Under the pieces are notes generated by a model. It saw only the letters and a list, made by a program, of their open reading frames with translations, ran no database searches and had not been told where the DNA came from. From JAFDVL01 sp043775925 (GTDB lineage: Bacteria; Acidobacteriota; Blastocatellia; RBC074): a DNA stretch of 21,733 bases. How positions within the stretch are numbered: the stretch's first letter is position 1; each line of letters opens with the position of its first letter. Positions 6,559 through 14,162 of this stretch are shown here, piece after piece. The DNA lies in the NCBI GenBank assembly GCA_043775925.1, contig JAYVRW010000153.1:1-21733 (forward strand). The letters run 5' to 3'. Position numbers and translations under genes: made by a program.

Positions 6559-6605
6559 TTTCTCCCTTCGTTGCTTGATTCCATCGTGCTCCTACTTTCT
6601 ACCAT

Positions 6606-7484
6606 TCACCCCTGAAATTCCATCGTCGCGGTTCCCTGTACGCCGGGGTTCGCTTTGAAAATACTGCCCGCTAATGGTTGCTGCGCCAGCGCTTCCGCAT
6701 CCAGCCGCGTACTCGCCGAAGTGATGTATAGCGTCCGCAAATCTTCACCACCAAACACGCACGAAGTCGGACGCGCTACGGGCAATTTTATTTCATCCAG
6801 CAACACGCCGTTGTACGGATTATAACGGCACACCGCCCAACCATCCCACAACGCAATCCACAGCATTCCTTCGGCATCAATGTTCATGCCGTCAGGCCAG
6901 CCTTCGCCTTCAGGAATGGTGACGGCTACGCGGCGATTGCTGATTGCGCCGGAAGCTTTGTCATAGTCAAACGCTACGCATTGACGGGTGGGGGAGTCAA
7001 TAAAATACATCGTTTTTTCGTCAGGACTCCACGCCAAGCCGTTGGAAATTGAAACTTTCGGTACTTGGAGCGAGACCGACAAATCAGCTTCCAGCCGATA
7101 CAGATTTCCTCGCTCTGGTTCCGTTTCCGGCAAAAATAACGTGCCAGCCCAGAAGCGTCCCGCCGGATCGCATTTGCCATCATTGAAGCGGTTTTCAGGA
7201 GCATCAGGTTCAGGATCAGCCAGCTTTTTCAGGGCTTCGGTTGACTCATCAAGATGATAAATTCCATCGCGTAAAGCGACGACGAAGCCGCCGGATTTTC
7301 GGACTACGGCAGCACCGATATGTTGTCCGACATTGATGACACGATCCATTTTTGTCGCGGGATTGTAGGTGTGCAGCTCAAAGCGTTCAATGTCTACCCA
7401 ATGCAATACATTGTTGGCAGCGTCCCAGCATGGGCCTTCGCCGAGTTTGGCTTTGGCTTCAAATTCAAGTTCAGTTGTAATCAT
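6606..7484 (-). CDS. SMP-30/gluconolactonase family sugar lactonase
   Basis: A 292-residue six-bladed propeller hydrolase of typical length, probably cytoplasmic since no signal peptide is seen. It would open a sugar lactone to the aldonic acid using one divalent metal. The metal ligands match the family: Glu16 in LGEGPCWD, Asn148 in ISNGLAWSPD and Asp198 in WPDGMNIDAEG. The substrate-contact pair Arg99 and Asn101 is present in ENRFNDGKCDPAGRFWAGT. The specific sugar cannot be told; no other sugar-catabolic gene is adjacent. The ATG at 7484 has no Shine-Dalgarno sequence and lies seven bases from a GTTCGCAG repeat array. The assignment to the family is firm, the substrate open. Confidence 0.9.
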   Translation of the reverse strand: MITTELEFEAKAKLGEGPCWDAANNVLHWVDIERFELHTYNPATKMDRVINVGQHIGAAVVRKSGGFVVALRDGIYHLDESTEALKKLADPEPDAPENRFNDGKCDPAGRFWAGTLFLPETEPERGNLYRLEADLSVSLQVPKVSISNGLAWSPDEKTMYFIDSPTRQCVAFDYDKASGAISNRRVAVTIPEGEGWPDGMNIDAEGMLWIALWDGWAVCRYNPYNGVLLDEIKLPVARPTSCVFGGEDLRTLYITSASTRLDAEALAQQPLAGSIFKANPGVQGTATMEFQG

Positions 7485-7490
7485 AATATT

Positions 7491-7626
7491 AGTTCGCAGA
7501 AAAGAAGTTCGCAGATGGTAGTTCGCGGTTCGCAGTAAAGAAGTTCACAAGATTCTTTCTGCGAACTGTGAACTACCATCTGCGAACTATTCCTGCTGCG
7601 AACTGCGAACTACCATCTGCGAACTT
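7491..7626. repeat. GTTCGCAG/CTGCGAAC repeat array, family B, copy 2
   Basis: Five GTTCGCAG/GTTCGCGG-like words occur on the left and at least six CTGCGAAC/CTGTGAAC words on the right; the orientation changes near 7550. The phrase CAGATGGTAGTTCGC recurs within the array in both orientations. The left end is next to the SMP-30 start codon. The right end encodes the last residues and stop of the hydroxylase gene. Confidence 0.88.
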
Positions 7627-8471
7627 TTGTATTCTTCAGGCCAGCCTGGAGGCGCAAAAATCATTTTTAATTTGATCCACATCGAAGACGGCTTCAACAC
7701 GTCGCGCCAGATGTCTACCCATAAATGAAACGCTAAATATAGCGGATTATAAGAATGTACCGGATGCAAAATGCCGTATTCGACTTTCGCTTTTTCCTCA
7801 ACAAATGATCCAAACATTCGATCCCAAATAATAAAAACTCCGGCGAAGTTCGTATCAAGGTACTCAGCATTTTTGCCGTGATGGACGCGATGATGCGACG
7901 GCGTATTCATCACGAATTCGATCCAGCGCGGAAATTTATACACTACTTCCGTATGCACAAAAAACTGGTAGATCAAATTAAATCCATAGCACAACAAAAT
8001 CAGCTTCGCCGAAAATCCAATCATCGCCAGCGGAATGAACCACAACCAATCAATTAGATGTTCCAGCACAGGTTGGCGAAGCGCAGTCGAAAAATTCATT
8101 AGCTCTGATGAATGATGCGTGACGTGAATTGCCCACAAAGCCCGCACGCGATGGCTGGCGCGATGAAACCAGTAATAGAAAAAATCTACACCGATAAAAC
8201 AAAGTGCGATGCTCCACCATTGAAATTGCTGCGCGTCGGAAATTAAATTTATGCCGTGTTTGCGAATCCAGTTCAGAATGAAAAATACAAATAATGCTTT
8301 TGCGATGCCATCCAGCACGGTCTGCATCAAAACCAGCGCATAATTCGCCAGCGTATCCTTGATGATGTATTTGCCTGAATCGCGGCTCCGCCAGTACCAC
8401 CATTCGAGGATGATGCTGAGTAAGAAGACGGCAAAGGCGATGATGCCAATTTGAGTTTCCAACGGATCCAT
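7587..8471 (-). CDS. Fatty acid hydroxylase/sterol desaturase family membrane protein
   Basis: A 294-residue membrane di-iron oxygenase of the fatty acid hydroxylase superfamily (PF04116). The histidine clusters are complete: HRASH (residues 103-107), HVTHH (116-120) and HHRVHH (193-198), with further histidines such as His173. Hydrophobic segments lie at about 7-24, 42-67, 85-101 and 140-172. Substrates in the family include sterols, fatty acids, alkylglycerols and carotenoids; this one is undetermined. The start at 8471 is chosen because the frame upstream (to 8513) reads MPLLTRGLL from a family A repeat. No Shine-Dalgarno sequence is evident. The last 13 residues (from KSSQMVV) and the stop are encoded by the GTTCGCAG array, so the natural C-terminus has been altered or extended by repeat DNA. 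Confidence 0.9.
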   Translation of the reverse strand: MDPLETQIGIIAFAVFLLSIILEWWYWRSRDSGKYIIKDTLANYALVLMQTVLDGIAKALFVFFILNWIRKHGINLISDAQQFQWWSIALCFIGVDFFYYWFHRASHRVRALWAIHVTHHSSELMNFSTALRQPVLEHLIDWLWFIPLAMIGFSAKLILLCYGFNLIYQFFVHTEVVYKFPRWIEFVMNTPSHHRVHHGKNAEYLDTNFAGVFIIWDRMFGSFVEEKAKVEYGILHPVHSYNPLYLAFHLWVDIWRDVLKPSSMWIKLKMIFAPPGWPEEYKSSQMVVRSSQQE

Positions 8472-8484
8472 AGGTTTTGATGAT

Positions 8485-8554
8485 GGCAGAAGCCCGCGTG
8501 TTAACAAGGGCATCTTTTGCGTGATACGCCCTCCTTAACAGTCGGGCTTCTGCC
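8485..8554. repeat. Inverted repeat, family A, copy 4
   Basis: The best-preserved and shortest copy (70 bases). It has arms GGCAGAAGCCCG and CGGGCTTCTGCC, inner words CGTGTTAACAAGGGC and GCCCTCCTTAACAGT, and a short central spacer. It sits just upstream of the hydroxylase start codon and within the divergent gap to the penicillin-binding protein gene. Confidence 0.9.
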
Positions 8555-8593
8555 ACAGAAATTTCCTAAACAGTATCACTCATCTTCTGCTGT

Positions 8594-8623
8594 TTGACTA
8601 CTGCCAGCGATTCGGCATACAGT
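8594..8623 (+). promoter_or_regulatory. Probable promoter of the penicillin-binding protein gene
   Basis: TTGACT (8594-8599, five of six to the -35 consensus) is followed after 18 bases by TACAGT (8618-8623, four of six). A perfect 12-base palindrome, GTTGAATTCAAC (8622-8633), overlaps the expected transcription start and could be an operator. The predicted leader is about 45 bases. Confidence 0.4.
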
Positions 8624-8675
8624 TGAATTCAACCTGATGATTGCATCTGAAGTATTGCCGTCAAGGAAATGCATT

Positions 8676-11294
8676 ATGGCTCAAGGTCGCTCCTCTTCTA
8701 GCGCACGCAAACGAAAAAAATCCTCTCCGTCCTATTTGAGAAGTTTCTTCGGAATTATCTTTTCGCGGCTGATAATTTTCCCGATTTTCATCCTTGCTTT
8801 AATCACCGCCGGACTTGTTTATTATTATTATCAGGAATATTCCGTGATGCTGGATTCGGCGTTGAGCGGCGATGTTTTCATGCGCTCACAGGGAATTTAC
8901 GCGGCTCCAAAACAGTTGCGCGTCGGCAGTTCGATGAAGCCCGCTGAGCTGATTGCGCAGCTCAAGCGCGTTGGATATTTAGAGCGCGGCTCCACCAAAA
9001 ATGAAAAACGCAGCCAGTTTGCCACACGCGGAAATACTGTAGAAATTTTCCCTGGCGATGATGCGATTATTAACGGCATCAAAAGTTTTCGGACTTTAAA
9101 AGCTGGTTTTGGGGCTACGGGGCTTCAATCGCTCAGTGATGCCAGTACAGGCGAATCATTGCAAGCCGCTGAAATTGAACCGGAGTTAATTTCTTCGCTC
9201 CAGAATCCTGAACGCGAAAAGCGTAAGAACATCGAATATAAAGACATTCCACAAATCCTCGTTGACTCAATCACCGCCATCGAAGACAGACATTTTTTCG
9301 AGCACTACGGCGTAGATTGGCGGGGAATTTTGCGTGCCTTCATTCGTAATACAGAAGAAGGTCGCATCACTGGCGGCGGCAGTTCGATTACACAACAGTT
9401 AGTCAAAAATCTTTTTCTCACGACGGAACAAACATACAAACGCAAGCTGAAAGAAGCCTTCATTTCGATCATCCTCGAACAGCGGATGAAGAAGGAACAA
9501 ATCTTTGCGATGTACTGCAATGAAGCCTATCTCGGGCAACGCGCCGGATTCCAGATTAAAGGTTTCAGCGAAGCGGCGCGGGCGTATTTCGACAAAGATA
9601 TTTCTCAAATCAATGTGGCGGAAGCGGCAATGCTGGCGGGTATTATTCGCAGCCCGAATCATTTATACGCACCACTAAAATATCCTGATCGAACCAAAGA
9701 ACGACGCGATTTTGTGCTGAATGAATTAGCCGATCAAGGTAAAATTTCTGAGGCTGAAGCGCAACGCGCCAAGCTCCTGCCGCTTGGAATTAAAGGCAAT
9801 GGAGCAGGTCGCCTGGATATTTCGGAAGCTCCGTATTTCATTGATTACTTAACCAAACAAGTCGAAAAACGTCTTGATGACGGCAGTGGCTCGGCTCGGT
9901 CTTTGCGCATTTATTCGACCATAGATTTGGATTTGCAACGCGCCGCTTATCAAGCTGTCACCAAAAATATTCACGCCCTGGAACGTGGCTTCGCCAGGCG
10001 TAAAGGCGGAGTCGAAGGATTGCAAGCTGCCCTTGTGGCGATGAATCCGAAAACCGGAGAAGTCGTCACCATGATCGGAGGCAAAGATTACGAAACTTCG
10101 CAATTTAATCGTGCCACCGATGCTAAGCGACAACCGGGATCGGTCTTCAAACCCTTTGTTTATACGGCTGCGATTAATACGGCTGAATACGGCGGCGACA
10201 CTTTTACGCCTGCGACGTTGTTCATGGATTCAGCCAAAACATTTCGCTACGGCTTCAACGAAGAATATAAACCGAATAATTACGGTGACACGTTCAGCAA
10301 TAAAAATATCACGTTGCGCGATGCACTGGTCAATTCTAAAAACGTCATCACGGTAGAATTAGCCGAGCGCGTCGGCTTCAACGAAATTGCACGCCTGGCT
10401 GAAAAAGCCGGATTGCCCAAACCGGCAACCTACCCTTCGATGGCGCTCGGAGTCTCTGAAGCGACGCCTTTGCAAATGGCTTCGGCGTACACAATGTTTG
10501 CCAATAAAGGTAAGCGGACAGCTCCGACCGTCTTTCGCCGCATCACTGATACCAAAGGCTCACCGCTGGAAATGCCGTCGAAAGAAACGAAGCAGGTGAT
10601 CTCTGCGCAGGTCGCTTACGTCATGACTTCGATGATGAAAGATGTCTTGAATCGTGGAACCGGAGCGCGGGTGCGACAGATGGGGTTCAGAGCGCCTGCC
10701 GCCGGAAAAACTGGCAGTTCACGCGATGGATGGTTTGTCGGCTACACGCCAAATTTAGTTTGTGCGGTGTATGTCGGCTTTGATGATTCTTCGGATTTAG
10801 GAATGACCGGAGGCAATACCGCCGCTCCGATCTGGGCTGATTTTATGATGCGGGCCTTGGCAATTCACCCTGAACTCGGTGGAGAATTTGAAGTCCCTGA
10901 TGGCATTATTCAAACGATGATTGATCCGACGACCGGGTTGACCGCAAAAAATAATACGGGAAGGATTGAACTATTTCTTACAGGGACTGAACCAACCGGA
11001 GCGAAGGCGGTCGAAGGTAATCCTGAAGATGACCAGTATGAACCCGCGCCCGACACGCAGGAAGCTCCCCCTCCAGTAGAAAAACCAAAAGCGCCTGCCC
11101 CGCAAAAAGTGACTTCGATTCTCTCTGAGCAACCTCCACGAAAAAATTTGCAGGATAGTAATTTTATGACGTTTGAGGTTTGTGCTGTCACTGGCTTATT
11201 GCCGACCGGAGCTTGTCGAGCTACGGTGATGCGCCGCTATAAAATCGGACGTGAACCGATCAATTTTTGCACGAAATCTGCTCATCTAAAATGA
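8676..11294 (+). CDS. Class A penicillin-binding protein (transglycosylase/transpeptidase)
   Basis: An 872-residue bifunctional peptidoglycan synthase. It has a basic cytoplasmic tail (1-25), one membrane anchor (about 27-50) and a region around 70-130 resembling the UB2H domain of PBP1b. The GT51 domain has EDRHFFEHYGVDWRG (203-217, catalytic Glu203), GGGSSITQQLVKNLF (233-247) and EAAMLAGIIRSPN (316-328). The transpeptidase has SVFK (nucleophile Ser489), SKN (554-556) and KTGSS (678-682). All catalytic residues are present. A proline-rich linker (785-812) leads to a tail with CAVTGLLPTGAC (836-847) and a third cysteine at 865, which may be disulphide-bonded in the periplasm. The start at 8676 follows AAGGAA at good spacing; an ATG at 8637 lacks one. 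It converges on the SDR gene across a 33-base hairpin. Confidence 0.95.
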   Translation: MAQGRSSSSARKRKKSSPSYLRSFFGIIFSRLIIFPIFILALITAGLVYYYYQEYSVMLDSALSGDVFMRSQGIYAAPKQLRVGSSMKPAELIAQLKRVGYLERGSTKNEKRSQFATRGNTVEIFPGDDAIINGIKSFRTLKAGFGATGLQSLSDASTGESLQAAEIEPELISSLQNPEREKRKNIEYKDIPQILVDSITAIEDRHFFEHYGVDWRGILRAFIRNTEEGRITGGGSSITQQLVKNLFLTTEQTYKRKLKEAFISIILEQRMKKEQIFAMYCNEAYLGQRAGFQIKGFSEAARAYFDKDISQINVAEAAMLAGIIRSPNHLYAPLKYPDRTKERRDFVLNELADQGKISEAEAQRAKLLPLGIKGNGAGRLDISEAPYFIDYLTKQVEKRLDDGSGSARSLRIYSTIDLDLQRAAYQAVTKNIHALERGFARRKGGVEGLQAALVAMNPKTGEVVTMIGGKDYETSQFNRATDAKRQPGSVFKPFVYTAAINTAEYGGDTFTPATLFMDSAKTFRYGFNEEYKPNNYGDTFSNKNITLRDALVNSKNVITVELAERVGFNEIARLAEKAGLPKPATYPSMALGVSEATPLQMASAYTMFANKGKRTAPTVFRRITDTKGSPLEMPSKETKQVISAQVAYVMTSMMKDVLNRGTGARVRQMGFRAPAAGKTGSSRDGWFVGYTPNLVCAVYVGFDDSSDLGMTGGNTAAPIWADFMMRALAIHPELGGEFEVPDGIIQTMIDPTTGLTAKNNTGRIELFLTGTEPTGAKAVEGNPEDDQYEPAPDTQEAPPPVEKPKAPAPQKVTSILSEQPPRKNLQDSNFMTFEVCAVTGLLPTGACRATVMRRYKIGREPINFCTKSAHLK

Positions 11295-11307
11295 TAATGC
11301 AGAAGCG

Positions 11308-11399
11308 GCAGATCGGTACAGTACGGCGAGCGGTAGCGAGCTGGTTCCCTCCCCGCCGCCGACCAACTCGCTACCGCTCGCCGTACTGTACCGATCTGC
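11308..11399. terminator. 33-base perfect inverted repeat between convergent genes (family E)
   Basis: The left arm (11308-11340) begins GCAGATCGGTACAGTACGG and the right arm (11367-11399) is its exact complement, 33 of 33 bases. Inside the 26-base loop, TGGT and ACCA extend the stem. It starts 13 bases after the penicillin-binding protein stop and ends on the first base of the SDR stop codon, so it can act as a terminator for both strands. No U-tract follows. Its length and perfection also fit a recently inserted mobile palindrome. Confidence 0.75.
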
Positions 11400-12184
11400 T
11401 ACTCAATTCTACTCTTCTTCCCATAAGACAATTCTGCGCCACCTGTAATCAGAAAATCTGTCCCTGTCGAGTACGTCGCTTCCGCCGCCAGATACAAACA
11501 CATTTTCCCAGCCTCTTCGATGGTTCCCATGCGTCCCAGTAATTGCGCCTGCTCGCCGTCTTTGCGCGTCTGCGCCGGATCAGCCGAAGCGTCAATCGCT
11601 TCCTGCCACAATGGAGTATAGATATTGCCGGGAGAGACGCTGTTGACGCGCACACCAAACGCGGCTTCGTCTACGGCTAATGCTTTCGTGAATGCTGTAA
11701 TACCGCCTTTCGTCGCCGCGTAGGTGGTCGCGTAGAGTTGTCCCATTGATCCGGTTAAACTGGACATATTGATAATATTTCCCCGCGTTTTTCGGATATG
11801 CGGTAATGCTGATTTACACGCAGCGAACATGCTGACGAGATTCAATTCAAAGATGTCTCGAAAATCCTGCGCCGAAAAATCATCAATCGGTTTGTGCGGC
11901 GGATGCCATCCGGCATTATTAATCAGACAATCAATCCGCCCATATTTTTCAACTGTCGCCGTGATGAGATTTTCCACTTCCTCAACTTTAGAAACATCGC
12001 ACTTGATGAAATGCGCTTCGCCTTTGTTCAGCGCGTTCATTTCAGTTTCAAGCTCTCTGCCCTGCGCTTCATTGCGCGCGCAAAAAACTACGTTAGCTCC
12101 GGCTTCGACGAAGACGCGAACGCAACCTTCGCCAATCCCTTTGGTGCCGCCGGTGATGATGGTGACTTTATTTTCGTATCGCAT
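11399..12184 (-). CDS. SDR family oxidoreductase (HSD17B14-like)
   Basis: A 261-residue classical short-chain dehydrogenase. The cofactor motif TGGTKGIG is at residues 11-18, NNAG at 89-92, structural Asn115 in NLVS, and the catalytic set is Ser141 or Ser142, Tyr155 and Lys159 (YAATK). The stretches GWHPPHKPIDD and VSPGNIYTPLWQEA resemble mitochondrial/cytosolic HSD17B14-type enzymes, which oxidise hydroxyl groups of steroids or sugars with NAD. Cys35-Ala-Arg after the second strand rather than Asp leaves NADP use possible. The true substrate is unknown. The stop codon touches the arm of the 33-base hairpin. No Shine-Dalgarno sequence precedes the ATG. Confidence 0.9.
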   Translation of the reverse strand: MRYENKVTIITGGTKGIGEGCVRVFVEAGANVVFCARNEAQGRELETEMNALNKGEAHFIKCDVSKVEEVENLITATVEKYGRIDCLINNAGWHPPHKPIDDFSAQDFRDIFELNLVSMFAACKSALPHIRKTRGNIINMSSLTGSMGQLYATTYAATKGGITAFTKALAVDEAAFGVRVNSVSPGNIYTPLWQEAIDASADPAQTRKDGEQAQLLGRMGTIEEAGKMCLYLAAEATYSTGTDFLITGGAELSYGKKSRIE

Positions 12185-12210
12185 AATTTGTAAAAAAATA
12201 GAACGCAGAT

Positions 12211-12309
12211 GTAGCGTAAACTTTCTAGTTTGCGGTCTTGTCAGGTGGCGCTTTCCGCTGACAATGTGCCGTTCTTGCCACGCCGCGAAAACTGGAAAGT
12301 TTGCGCTAC
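12211..12309. repeat. Inverted repeat, family F
   Basis: GTAGCGTAAACTTTCTAGTT followed by TGCGG (left arm, 12211-12235) is the near-complement of CCGCGAAAACTGGAAAGTTT followed by GCGCTAC (12283-12309). A second stem, TGTCAG/CTGACA (12239-12244 and 12258-12263), lies inside. It fills the gap between the membrane-protein stop and the SDR start. Confidence 0.85.
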
Positions 12310-12310
12310 T

Positions 12311-12958
12311 TTACAAAACATTGACTGCACGTGCGGCGAGCAATGCCACCACGGTCAGCGAAATAAATGATTGCACCATCATCAGCAACTTCGCCCAACG
12401 CGCCAGCACCGGCGCATCGGTGGGAGAAAAAGCTGTACTCGTATTAAAAGACAGAAACAAATAATCTACAAAGTTCGGAGTCCACTTCTGCGCTTGAGGG
12501 TTATTCATCGTCATCTGCGGAAACAAAAATGCGCCGTCTGAATGCCCGCTGCGCTGGTCTCGACCGTGCGGGCCACCGGCGTCTATTTTCCAATACCATA
12601 ACGCAAAAACCAAAACATTCGTGATCCATAAAGAGGCGGCAGAAATCAATAAATCTCGCGGCGTTTCCCGATGTTGCGGTAAAGCACGGATGAGCAAAAT
12701 AACGGAAAGAATCATCCCTATCGTCACGACGACGATAACTGCGAAGCCGAGTACCTTATTGATTTTGTGATGACCAATCCGATAGGAAATCACTGTTGGA
12801 ATCAACAGGGCTAAGACTAATGCTAAAAACAACCAACGCGGCCCCATCGTTAAATACGAGGGCAAAGCTGTGTACAATCCGCCGACCGCCAGCACCGATA
12901 CGAACGCAGGCCAGCGCGGTTCGGGTTCGTCAATGAGCTGTATTTTGGAATTCGACAT
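12311..12958 (-). CDS. Membrane protein with a pore-like C-terminal hairpin, unknown function
   Basis: A 215-residue protein with about five or six hydrophobic segments: near residues 16-36, 42-59, 68-91, 103-122 and 190-213, plus a shorter re-entrant-looking stretch YLFLSFNTSTAFSPTD at about 165-180. The arrangement of a polar loop, a short hydrophobic dip with SFNTSTAF, then a final long helix recalls two-TM ion-channel and DUF1345-like proteins. However, no TVGYG-type filter is present, so channel activity is only a possibility. The loop at 125-160 is hydrophilic and glycine/histidine-rich (GGPHGRDQRSGHSDG). The ATG at 12958 has no clear Shine-Dalgarno sequence and is flanked by repeat elements at both gene ends. 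Confidence 0.65.
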   Translation of the reverse strand: MSNSKIQLIDEPEPRWPAFVSVLAVGGLYTALPSYLTMGPRWLFLALVLALLIPTVISYRIGHHKINKVLGFAVIVVVTIGMILSVILLIRALPQHRETPRDLLISAASLWITNVLVFALWYWKIDAGGPHGRDQRSGHSDGAFLFPQMTMNNPQAQKWTPNFVDYLFLSFNTSTAFSPTDAPVLARWAKLLMMVQSFISLTVVALLAARAVNVL

Positions 12959-12968
12959 CGTAATAAAA

Positions 12969-13051
12969 TGTCCAACAAACTTTAGTTTGTTGAGCCTTCA
13001 CAATAGAAACTTACTTGCAAAAAAAAGCAGCAAACTGAAGTTTGCTGGACA
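12969..13051. repeat. Double palindrome, family G
   Basis: The left unit (12969-12992) and right unit (13028-13051) are 24-base inverted copies of each other with three differences, all transitions. Each unit is itself a hairpin, for example CAACAAACT-TT-AGTTTGTTG. It lies between the Nudix gene stop and the membrane-protein start. Confidence 0.88.
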
Positions 13052-13060
13052 CCCGTCTAA

Positions 13061-13600
13061 TTATTTTCGCAACGCTGCGTAATGCAGAATCGCAATCTGA
13101 CTCATCGAATCAGTAATTTCTCCGCTCAGCACCATTTCCAGCGCGGTCGCAAAGGATACGATTTTTCTTTCCAATTGTTCCGTGCCTTCCGGCTGTGCTT
13201 CGTGCTGCGACAGCTCGGTAGCTAGAAAAATATGAGCTTCCTCTGTACTCACGGAATTCGATAAATGCGAAGTGATGAGCTTTTTCAACTTGCCAGCTTC
13301 CAGCCCTAATTCTTCTTTCAGTTCACGCCGCGCTGCAATTTCAGGGGCTTCGCCACGATTGCACGCACCTTCAGGAATTTCCCACGAATAAATATCCATC
13401 GGGTAGCGATGCTGCCCGACCAGATGAACATTTCCATCCGCGTCAATCGGCAGGACGCCAACACACGGATGATATTCAACGACACCGTAAATTCCAGGTT
13501 TGCCATCAGGTCGAATCACCTGATCTTCACGGACGCGAATCCATGCATTTTCGTAGATGAGGCGCGTAGATTCAGTTTTCCAGGGATTAGGCTTTCTCAT
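13061..13600 (-). CDS. Nudix hydrolase, ADP-ribose pyrophosphatase-like
   Basis: A 179-residue protein with a complete Nudix box: Gly78, Glu84 and RRELKEELG (residues 91-99), fitting Gx5Ex7REUxEExGU, with metal-binding glutamates at 93, 96 and 97. The preceding strands (VRPDG-like VIRPDGKPGIYGVVEY, then VHLVGQHRYPMDIYSWEIPEG) are those of the ADP-sugar pyrophosphatase branch, where W-E-x-P-E-G precedes the box. These enzymes split nucleoside diphosphates such as ADP-ribose to AMP and a sugar phosphate. Substrate choice among ADP-ribose, ADP-glucose and others is not determined. The gene is divergent from the Smr-domain gene; only 39 bases separate the two starts, so the promoters must overlap. 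Confidence 0.92.
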   Translation of the reverse strand: MRKPNPWKTESTRLIYENAWIRVREDQVIRPDGKPGIYGVVEYHPCVGVLPIDADGNVHLVGQHRYPMDIYSWEIPEGACNRGEAPEIAARRELKEELGLEAGKLKKLITSHLSNSVSTEEAHIFLATELSQHEAQPEGTEQLERKIVSFATALEMVLSGEITDSMSQIAILHYAALRK

Positions 13601-13639
13601 GACTCGTAAATCAGGAGTTTACCCGATAACATCTCTCAG

Positions 13640-14005
<366 letters not shown>

Positions 14006-14052
14006 TGAGTAACGAGGATCGAATTGCTAAAATATTTTTCCCACCACATAAT

Positions 14053-14158
14053 AGTTCGCGGTTCGCAGAGAAAAAGTTCGCAGTAAGAATTCTGACGAAC
14101 TGCTCTTACTGCGAACCGCGAACTAATAACTGCGAACTTCTTTCTGCGAACTGCGAAC
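14053..14158. repeat. GTTCGCAG/CTGCGAAC repeat array, family B, copy 3
   Basis: Three GTTCGCRG words are followed by five CTGCGAAC-type words, with the switch of orientation near 14090. GTTCGCAGTAAGA (14087-14099) has its exact complement in TCTTACTGCGAAC (14104-14116). The array ends four bases before the aldehyde dehydrogenase start codon, so it supplies the whole 5' untranslated leader. Confidence 0.88.
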
Positions 14159-14162
14159 TTTT

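Larger units (their letters stand above)
6227..6605. other. 379-base gene-free stretch between the pseudouridine synthase and SMP-30 genes
   Basis: No convincing reading frame is seen here. It contains a nested inverted repeat (6268-6465) and a short direct-repeat array (6526-6558). The remaining bases next to 6226 should hold the promoter of the pseudouridine synthase gene, but I see no strong -35/-10 pair. Confidence 0.7.

Noticed and set aside
7491..7626. CRISPR-like appearance of the regularly spaced GTTCGCAG words
   Set aside because: Units are only eight bases, spacers are a few bases and not unique, and orientation reverses in the middle; no cas gene is present.
8637..8675. ATG at 8637 as start of the penicillin-binding protein
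   Set aside because: There is no Shine-Dalgarno sequence before it, it falls only a few bases after the predicted transcription start, and the ATG at 8676 has AAGGAA at good spacing.
11769..12464. A 231-codon plus-strand frame
   Set aside because: It is antisense to the SDR and membrane-protein genes and runs through a repeat; both minus-strand genes have clear family or membrane features.
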